From the IMG/VR virus record IMGVR_UViG_3300025102_000098, positions 1 to 38,008 of that record: 38,008 nt of DNA. The stretch is one strand, 5' to 3'. The translations under genes and the position numbers were made by a program. Within the stretch, counting starts at the first letter, position 1; the number at the start of each line of letters is the position of its first letter. This DNA is from a virus. This document shows positions 33,674 to 38,008 of this stretch, in pieces. The notes under the pieces were generated by a model, which was not told the DNA's origin, searched no databases, and saw nothing but the letters and a program-made list of their open reading frames with translations.

Positions 33674-33827
33674 GATGCCCGTTTATGTCAATCCTTGATA
33701 AGGTGTAGGGAGAGGGGGGAGAGATGAAAAACAAGATGATGAGTCCAAGAACCTTATCGAGCCATGCCAATGATGATAAGATATATCCTCTCCCTACAAT
33801 ATTTGTAAAAAGACAATCATTAATCAA
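33674..33827 (-). promoter_or_regulatory. Noncoding gap with 12-base inverted repeat and AT-rich TATA-like segment
   Basis: This 154-base gap is the largest clearly noncoding stretch between genes. TGTAGGGAGAGG at 33704-33715 is repeated in perfect inverse at 33787-33798. Inside it, GATAAGG at 33697-33703 pairs with CCTTATC at 33752-33758. On the minus strand GGATATATCTTATC (about 33775-33788) resembles a TATA element. It may hold a promoter with operators for the 32645-33673 gene, a terminator, or a replication signal. Confidence 0.4.
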
Positions 33828-33941
33828 TCATTCTTGAAATAACGTAGAAAACGCCCAAGCAAACGGATATATCATTACTATTAGTAAGGCTAATGCAAGA
33901 GCCGAAAAAAACTCTTTATACAATTCTGCTTGTAACTTCAT
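33828..33941 (-). CDS. 37-residue membrane micropeptide
   Basis: A short gene from ATG 33941 (overlapping the previous stop as ATGA) to TGA 33828-33830. It reads MKLQAELYKEFFSALALALL, then IVMIYPFAWAFSTLFQE. One hydrophobic helix spans residues ~12-31 with a charged N-terminus. The start overlap matches real genes in this window; a chance frame is the alternative. Confidence 0.5.
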   Translation of the reverse strand: MKLQAELYKEFFSALALALLIVMIYPFAWAFSTLFQE

Positions 33942-34633
33942 TCCCAATCTTCAGGTCGTGTGATTCGTAGTTTAGGTTTAGGTTTTGCGTTTTCTCGTCT
34001 TGCTCTACTCAAAGCACGATCTAATGCGTTTCCATTACTTCTTGTTGGTAGTGGTGTTCTGTTTCTCAAAGCCTCTCTTGCTTTATCATTACGAGCATTT
34101 AGCCTATCAATATCTTCTTGACTCCATTTTGCTTTCTCTCGATTTTCTTTGAAATTAAAACTTGTATCCCAATCTGCTGCTTTAGCGATACCCCAAGCCG
34201 ATTCAAAACTATCCTTGCTTCTGTTTAGGTCTTGCCAATCAGGAGGGAAGTTTCTTTTAGGATCAAAACTACCTTTCCCATGATGGGGGTATTCACGATT
34301 ACTAAATATTGCTTCTTCCATACGTTCTTTTTCTTCTTCCATACGTTCTTTTTCTTCATCTTCGTATTCTTGAACTATTGCAGAAGCACATTCAGGACAA
34401 TGTGCGCCACTTTGACTCATTACATCATTATATGCGGGATGTATATCATCATCCATATCGCCCCGATAACCGGGATAACCGTATTCATCATTTGTCATAC
34501 ATTCTTCACAAATGTCTTTACCGCATCTTTCACAACCATATTGATTACCATCAGGGATTGAGACTCCGCAATCACCGCATTCAGGATCATCATCATACTT
34601 AGCAACGCCCCAAGCCTTGTCGAATGCTGTCAA
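33938..34633 (-). CDS. Tagged zinc protein with a second internal tag
   Basis: The start is TTG 34633, giving MTAFDKAWGVAKYDDD; GGAGG lies eight bases upstream and the codon overlaps the previous stop (TTGA). A zinc region follows with CGDC, CERC, CEEC and CPEC pairs (residues ~18-85), then a Glu/Arg/Met repeat (KERMEEEKERMEE, 21-base tandem repeat at 34313-34354). At ~140-152 SFESAWGIAKAADWD is a second copy of the tag. The C-terminal third is basic (REKAKWSQEDIDRLNARNDK). Two tagged genes may have fused here. Confidence 0.8.
   Translation of the reverse strand: MTAFDKAWGVAKYDDDPECGDCGVSIPDGNQYGCERCGKDICEECMTNDEYGYPGYRGDMDDDIHPAYNDVMSQSGAHCPECASAIVQEYEDEEKERMEEEKERMEEAIFSNREYPHHGKGSFDPKRNFPPDWQDLNRSKDSFESAWGIAKAADWDTSFNFKENREKAKWSQEDIDRLNARNDKAREALRNRTPLPTRSNGNALDRALSRARRENAKPKPKLRITRPEDWE
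34313..34354 (-). repeat. Perfect tandem 21-base repeat (KERMEEE)
   Basis: Positions 34313-34333 and 34334-34354 are identical 21-base units encoding a Glu/Lys/Arg/Met heptad, part of a charged helix. Two exact copies indicate recent slippage. Confidence 0.85.
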
Positions 34634-35088
34634 AAGAATTGCCTCCAATTACCTTTTTCATCCATTTCTGCTTGGCCGCCACAATGCCCACATCTACCTG
34701 TTGATTTCATCCATTTCTTAGCACGACCCATACCTCCTTGTCCGAAGGCCATTTCATTCATTAATTCACCATATAACTCTTCTATATCTTCATCAGGATT
34801 ATTTTTTATTTCTTCTTTAAGGCGTTCTTCCATGTAATCTCTTTTATCTTGTTGGCTCATGTTACAATCGCATGACTGAGATTGATACCAATGTTGTGCT
34901 AGTGCTTCATCCTCATCCATTTCAGTAGGTTGTTCTGCTCTCCATTTAGAATAAGGCAAATCGGTACGAGGATATTGATCATCCATATCTCCACTAAAAT
35001 AAGCCTCTAACCACTCATCTAATGAATTGAAATATTCAGAATTGAAAGGACTTTTAACGACATCCCAAGCCTTGTCGAATGCTGTCAT
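34630..35088 (-). CDS. Tagged acidic zinc protein (MTAFDKAWDVVK)
   Basis: ATG 35088 gives 152 residues beginning with the tag; a GTG three codons earlier has no ribosome site. The body is acidic (SLDEWLEAYFSGDMDDQYPR; KRDYMEERLKEEIKNNPDED shortened) with CDC near residue 77 and CGHCGG near 137, possibly one zinc site. The C-terminal part is basic (GRAKKWMKSTG). It sits between two other tagged genes with stop/start overlap downstream. Confidence 0.75.
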   Translation of the reverse strand: MTAFDKAWDVVKSPFNSEYFNSLDEWLEAYFSGDMDDQYPRTDLPYSKWRAEQPTEMDEDEALAQHWYQSQSCDCNMSQQDKRDYMEERLKEEIKNNPDEDIEELYGELMNEMAFGQGGMGRAKKWMKSTGRCGHCGGQAEMDEKGNWRQFF

Positions 35089-35093
35089 ATTAA

Positions 35094-35255
35094 TCACGCA
35101 CCTATGTGGCCGGACATCCCGCCTGAATATACATATTCTCTTTCATCTGCCCTTTTACATCTTTGAGAACAATAACTGCTGTTAGACATACGGGGTTTGT
35201 TACACCTTCTACAAGTGTTTTTTGAAATATCCCAAGCCTTGTCGAATGCTGTCAT
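35094..35255 (-). CDS. Tagged 53-residue zinc-finger protein
   Basis: A short gene from ATG 35255 to TGA 35094-35096. It begins MTAFDKAWDISKNTCRRCNK and continues with CSQRC and basic residues, ending GGMSGHIGA. The four cysteines (residues 15, 18, 29, 33) form CxxC-x10-CxxxC, the pattern of FCS/MYM-like small zinc fingers. Its 24-base start segment is identical to that of the gene at 35700 across the tag core. It is the smallest intact tagged protein. Confidence 0.8.
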   Translation of the reverse strand: MTAFDKAWDISKNTCRRCNKPRMSNSSYCSQRCKRADEREYVYSGGMSGHIGA

Positions 35256-35256
35256 C

Positions 35257-35700
35257 TTAATCATCACTCGCCGTGCGTGTTACATTATGCCACCGTTCAA
35301 CCCTCGGCCAATCCGCAGGTTCAACCCGTTGTATCCATTCAATCATATCCATATCGTGCAAGTCATCAGCCCTGTCATCTATCTCTCGTTGTAATTCCCG
35401 ATCACATGAAGTGTAAAATCCTTCCAACCCCTCATCCAATTGCCACTTTACGCCTTCGCAATACTCCGGCGTTCCGCCTATTTCATCACAGAATGTGCAA
35501 GGGATGACAAAACCATCAGGATGTTCAGGGGCATCTATCTGAGACAACAGCCCGCCGTGCAAAGGCGGATCATCCGGCCCATAAGAAAACTCATGGTATC
35601 TGTCGGCCATTTCCTGACTATCATGCACATCCCAATTGATGCGATTCTTTGGCGAACCATCTGCCTTCACGATTTCCCAAGCCTTGTCGAATGCTGTCAT
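35257..35700 (-). CDS. Tagged acidic protein with Cys pair (MTAFDKAWEIVK)
   Basis: ATG 35700 gives 147 residues. The GTG two codons upstream has no role. After the tag (MTAFDKAWEIVKADGSPKNR) the body is acidic with His/Asp-rich text (HDSQEMADRYHEFSYGPDD) and a cysteine group CTFC ... YC (~residues 70-83) plus a later Cys, a possible zinc site. Helical acidic section EIDDRADDLHDMDMIEWIQR precedes the end. Unknown function. Confidence 0.75.
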   Translation of the reverse strand: MTAFDKAWEIVKADGSPKNRINWDVHDSQEMADRYHEFSYGPDDPPLHGGLLSQIDAPEHPDGFVIPCTFCDEIGGTPEYCEGVKWQLDEGLEGFYTSCDRELQREIDDRADDLHDMDMIEWIQRVEPADWPRVERWHNVTRTASDD

Positions 35701-35702
35701 CT

Positions 35703-36041
35703 TCACATCTCCATTATTTTTTGCCTAAGTGCGATAAGAGCCTCGGCATTACCAATGGCTACCGCCTCGTCAAAACCACCTGAATCTCGTGCATCTCTCA
35801 TCTGTGCCACTTCATCGGTTGTAAGTCCTGTAATGCCTTCTTCTCTAATTACATCTATGAGTTGTTCATTGGTTAAACCGTGATAACCGGGTATATTTTC
35901 CGAAACTATGGCTAAAAGCCTCTCCATTGATTGATATGTTCCATCTCCATCTTCATCAACAGGTGGCCCTTCCATTCTTCTAGTAGGAGATACATATTCA
36001 TCACCCTTCACGATTTCCCAAGCCTTATCGAATGCGGTCAT
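35703..36041 (-). CDS. Tagged acidic helical protein (MTAFDKAWEIVKGDE)
   Basis: ATG 36041 is preceded by GGGAGAG; a TTG five codons earlier overlaps it. 112 residues: the tag, an acidic linker with DEDGDGTYQ (a partial Ca-loop look), and helices (SMERLLAIVSENIPGYHGLT; NEQLIDVIREEGITGLTTDE). The two LT(N/T)(E)-type motifs suggest an internal repeat of a short helical unit. No cysteines. Function unknown. Confidence 0.75.
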   Translation of the reverse strand: MTAFDKAWEIVKGDEYVSPTRRMEGPPVDEDGDGTYQSMERLLAIVSENIPGYHGLTNEQLIDVIREEGITGLTTDEVAQMRDARDSGGFDEAVAIGNAEALIALRQKIMEM

Positions 36042-36043
36042 AT

Positions 36044-36256
36044 CTATCTCTCCCAATCATGCGGCGGATCATGTCTATCAAAGAAATACTTAGAACCACT
36101 CCAACAATCCATACTACAAAACGGCCCTTTTTGTGAATCAAATGTTCTGCCCATGTAAATGCCATTATCCTTATCTATCATTTTACGACATCCAAGACAC
36201 GGTTCTTCATCCTCATCGTTCTTCACGATACCCCAAGCCTTGTCGAATGCCGTCAT
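36044..36256 (-). CDS. Tagged zinc-finger protein (MTAFDKAWGIVKNDE)
   Basis: ATG 36256 gives 70 residues; an upstream open extension of 29 codons covers the previous gene and is rejected because the tag marks the start. The body carries CLGC (residues ~20-23) and FCSMDC (~45-49), CxxC-x21-CxxxC, a FCS/MYM-like zinc finger, and ends in an aromatic/His-rich tail (FFDRHDPPHDWER). One base separates it from the previous stop. Confidence 0.8.
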   Translation of the reverse strand: MTAFDKAWGIVKNDEDEEPCLGCRKMIDKDNGIYMGRTFDSQKGPFCSMDCWSGSKYFFDRHDPPHDWER

Positions 36257-36257
36257 A

Positions 36258-36437
36258 TTAACACCCAAACTCTTGTCTAAACTTCTGCTCGGCTTCTTCC
36301 TTTGAATACCCTTGATACCTCTTTCTCTTACGCTCGCCATCAATTATGCAAGATACTTCGATAGTTTCACGCCCTACTGAAACAGAAACGGGGTTTTCTT
36401 CTTTCACGATTCCCCAAGCCTTGTCGAATATTGTCAT
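36258..36437 (-). CDS. Tagged 59-residue protein (MTIFDKAWGIVKEE)
   Basis: ATG 36437 gives 59 residues. The tag (Ala3 changed to Ile) is followed by a compact beta-alpha piece: PVSVSVGRETIEVSCIIDG, then ERKRKRYQGYSKEEAEQKFR, resembling the small strand-strand-helix of integrase Arm-type or AP2-like DNA-binding modules (YxGYSKEEAExKFxxE). That similarity is suggestive only. It ends GC and adjoins the next tagged gene. Confidence 0.7.
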   Translation of the reverse strand: MTIFDKAWGIVKEENPVSVSVGRETIEVSCIIDGERKRKRYQGYSKEEAEQKFRQEFGC

Positions 36438-36442
36438 CTTAA

Positions 36443-36814
36443 TCACCCCATTGTCATATCTAATACTTGATTGTTGCACATAATTCCATGAGGTGTTATG
36501 TTCTTTTTACCTATACATGGTAATGCGCCGTATCTGCAAACACTACATCCACCCATGCCTTTCTCAACTTTTTTGTTTTTTAAGGCGTTTTTCATAGGTT
36601 CTTTCTTATCACCATCTCCATCGAAATCAAGATAATCCGGTTTAGAACCTTTTTTGCCTTTGTTTATACTAAACCACACTTCTTCAAAAATATCATTAGA
36701 TTTACTCATTTTATCACTACATCCTTTGCATTTGTACGGCATACCCGACCACATAGGGCCACGTTTACCACAATCGCTACAAGTATCAATTACCTTACCT
36801 TTGTAATCGGTCAT
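36443..36814 (-). CDS. Zinc protein with internal tag-like segment and DGDGD loop
   Basis: A 123-residue protein. Zinc ribbon: Cys12, Cys15, Cys29, Cys32. Residues 42-52 (IFEEVWFSINK) match the tag pattern IFDKAWGIVK loosely but internally. Then PDYLDFDGDGDKKEPMKNAL, an acidic calcium-loop motif with following helix that is familiar from small proteins of marine phages, and a second Cys group (CSVC ... C). It begins one base after an inverted repeat (36815-36836). Function unknown. Confidence 0.7.
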   Translation of the reverse strand: MTDYKGKVIDTCSDCGKRGPMWSGMPYKCKGCSDKMSKSNDIFEEVWFSINKGKKGSKPDYLDFDGDGDKKEPMKNALKNKKVEKGMGGCSVCRYGALPCIGKKNITPHGIMCNNQVLDMTMG

Positions 36815-36836
36815 GGAATGTATGAATGGACATTCC
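36815..36836 (-). promoter_or_regulatory. Inverted repeat just before the 36814 start
   Basis: GGAATGT (36815-36821) and ACATTCC (36830-36836) form 7-base arms around an 8-base loop, directly abutting ATG 36814 and 13 bases after the methyltransferase stop. In the mRNA it would fold over the ribosome-binding position. It may be an attenuator, regulator-binding site or weak terminator. Confidence 0.4.
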
Positions 36837-36849
36837 TTCTTAGAGTTTC

Positions 36850-37980
36850 TTATTGAAAGAATCTATCTAAGTTTTGTTGTTCAGGGAAACCTCTCAATGC
36901 TAATAACTCCGCTTGTGCTTTGTTATTGGCCTTTGGTTTTCTAAGCCACGGATGTATATCATAACCTGCATCTAATAGTGCTTCAATGTATTCATAAAGT
37001 GGTTCTCCACTATCTTTTCCATACATATAATTAGATATTATAGATGGGCCTTCATGCTGCTCGCCTACTCTAATTACATCTCTTTGAAGTTGGTCGAAAT
37101 CTTTACCCTCTTTCTGTTCTTTTGTTCCGCCGTAATCTATATCTCTACTAATATATGGCGGGTCTAAATACAATAAATCATGTCTCCCTAATAAATTAGC
37201 GGCATCTTTGAAATCACCTTGATGTATTTCAAAGTTTTTCATACGATCTGCATATCCTGTTAAGTCTATTGAACCTGCATCAAAAGGAAACCTTCTAAAG
37301 TTTTTATCGCCCGGTTTTACATTTTTACCCGGTTTTCTAAAAGATGGCCTTTTAATGAATCCTTCAGTATATCCTTTTGGTACTGCGTTAGGATATTCTT
37401 CATCCCAATCTTTGTATTTGAACATACCTTCAAAATGTTGCATATTAGAACCTGCAAGTAATTCAACCAATTTACGTTCATCTCCATAGTCTAAATCTTC
37501 ACCAAGAATATCTCTTCTGTATCTTAATTTATTTAAGTTATCAACTGCACGTTCCAATTCTTCTTGATTTTGAGGGATTTTGTTTACTTTCATACCATCT
37601 TTCAGATGCCGCATTGTTGTTACTAAATCAGGATTCAAATCATTGAAGAATCCTTTATTCCTGTTTTGACCCAAGACAAAAGAACCGCTACCTCCAAATA
37701 CTTCAGCAGGTCTTAAATGACTTGCACCTAACTTTTCAGCCAATGCTCTCATTTGGGGTTGTATTTGTGTTTTCCCACCTTGCCAATTTAATACAGTTGG
37801 AAGCATTTCATTAGATCCTCTAAATCCTTTAGTTTTTTCCATAAAGGGAATACTTGGGTCTTTACCTGCCATTCTTGCTTCATACATTTTTTTCCACGGC
37901 ATACCTCTTCTTTTACCTGAGTTTCCCCACGGTAAAGGGGGTTTATGTTTTGGATTTGTAGCCATTACGTGTCTTATCAT
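36850..37980 (-). CDS. Dam-like (D12 class) DNA N6-adenine methyltransferase, 5' end unresolved
   Basis: The frame stays open to the right edge, so the true start may be beyond the window; ATG 37980 (MIRHVMATN) and ATG 37965 are candidates. Motifs: LNWQGGKTQIQPQM (~66-79) and FGGSGSFVLGQ (~94-104) for AdoMet binding, FNDLNPDLV, and the catalytic LLYLDPPYIS with DPPY near 272. This transfers methyl to adenine N6, probably to protect viral DNA or mark it for packaging. No restriction partner is seen. The basic N-terminus (GKRRGMPWKKMYEARMAG) is a Pro/Lys-rich extension. 376 residues from 37980, longer than Dam (~278). Confidence 0.88.
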   Translation of the reverse strand: MIRHVMATNPKHKPPLPWGNSGKRRGMPWKKMYEARMAGKDPSIPFMEKTKGFRGSNEMLPTVLNWQGGKTQIQPQMRALAEKLGASHLRPAEVFGGSGSFVLGQNRNKGFFNDLNPDLVTTMRHLKDGMKVNKIPQNQEELERAVDNLNKLRYRRDILGEDLDYGDERKLVELLAGSNMQHFEGMFKYKDWDEEYPNAVPKGYTEGFIKRPSFRKPGKNVKPGDKNFRRFPFDAGSIDLTGYADRMKNFEIHQGDFKDAANLLGRHDLLYLDPPYISRDIDYGGTKEQKEGKDFDQLQRDVIRVGEQHEGPSIISNYMYGKDSGEPLYEYIEALLDAGYDIHPWLRKPKANNKAQAELLALRGFPEQQNLDRFFQ

Positions 37981-38008
37981 TTCATCAACATCATTAATAT
38001 CGTCTGTA

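Larger units (their letters stand above)
34610..36437 (-). repeat. Dispersed 24-base repeat at gene starts (tag-coding)
   Basis: Near-identical 24-base segments end exactly on start codons at 34610-34633, 35065-35088, 35232-35255, 35677-35700, 36018-36041, 36233-36256 and 36414-36437 (plus-strand form CCAAGCCTTGTCGAATGCTG plus TCAT). They differ by zero to three bases although the sequences following them are unrelated. Diverged versions occur at 17318-17341, 17614-17637, 15843-15866 and 33650-33673. DNA-level identity higher than needed for the peptide suggests recent copying. Confidence 0.9.

Noticed and set aside
34610-36437. Regularly repeated 24-base segment resembling a CRISPR array
   Set aside because: The copies end exactly on start codons, are spaced irregularly by 150-450 bases and lie inside translated genes; there are no uniform spacers or cas genes.

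Overview
This window looks like the structural half, plus an accessory arm, of a tailed double-stranded DNA virus (Caudoviricetes, HK97 capsid lineage). Every gene I can support lies on the minus strand, packed end to end with start/stop overlaps (ATGA, TAATG, TTGA), so transcription runs from high to low coordinates. I see no rRNA, tRNA, CRISPR array or insertion sequence. The sequence is AT-rich. Many ribosome sites are strong (GGAGG or GAGGTGAT), and several genes start with TTG or GTG behind such sites. The host cannot be proved from this window. A marine archaeon is my best guess, for three reasons: at least fourteen proteins carry paired-cysteine zinc-binding motifs; there is a viral Arf-like GTPase; and two TATA-like boxes sit about 25-33 bases upstream of start codons that lack a convincing ribosome site, as in leaderless archaeal transcripts. 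The tail-fibre repeats are of a kind common in marine phages, so a bacterial host is not excluded.

Layout in transcription order. (1) 38.0-36.85 kb: a Dam-like (D12 class) adenine methyltransferase, open to the right edge. (2) 36.8-32.6 kb: a run of small acidic or zinc-binding proteins, almost all beginning with the same ten to twelve residues (consensus MTAFDKAWxIVK). (3) 32.6-29.0 kb: a module with a ribbon-helix-helix regulator, three small membrane proteins, a small GTPase, a zinc protein and a Met-rich protein. (4) 28.6-21.8 kb: a candidate small terminase with tandem zinc/HTH units, then large, polar, low-complexity proteins of unknown function. (5) 21.8-9.1 kb: large terminase, a 415-residue protein, a portal with an inserted zinc ribbon, seven small proteins (three bearing the N-terminal tag), a 1118-residue protein containing a DNA-ligase-like domain, a prohead protease with scaffold-like tail, and the major capsid protein. 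(6) 9.1-5.1 kb: small beta-rich or decoration-like proteins and a probable head-tail connector. (7) 5.15 kb to the left edge: a repetitive tail fibre of at least 1716 residues that runs off the window. No tape-measure or tail-tube gene is visible; they may lie outside.

How the parts fit: the terminases package DNA through the portal into a capsid built from the major capsid protein and matured by the prohead protease. The connector and fibre join the particle to the host. The most novel feature is the shared N-terminal tag on at least twelve otherwise unrelated proteins, in both the accessory arm and the head-gene cluster. I suggest it is a capsid-targeting or propeptide signal that loads a cargo of small proteins into the virion, comparable in logic to the T4 internal-protein targeting sequence; alternatively it is a recombination-friendly 5' cassette.
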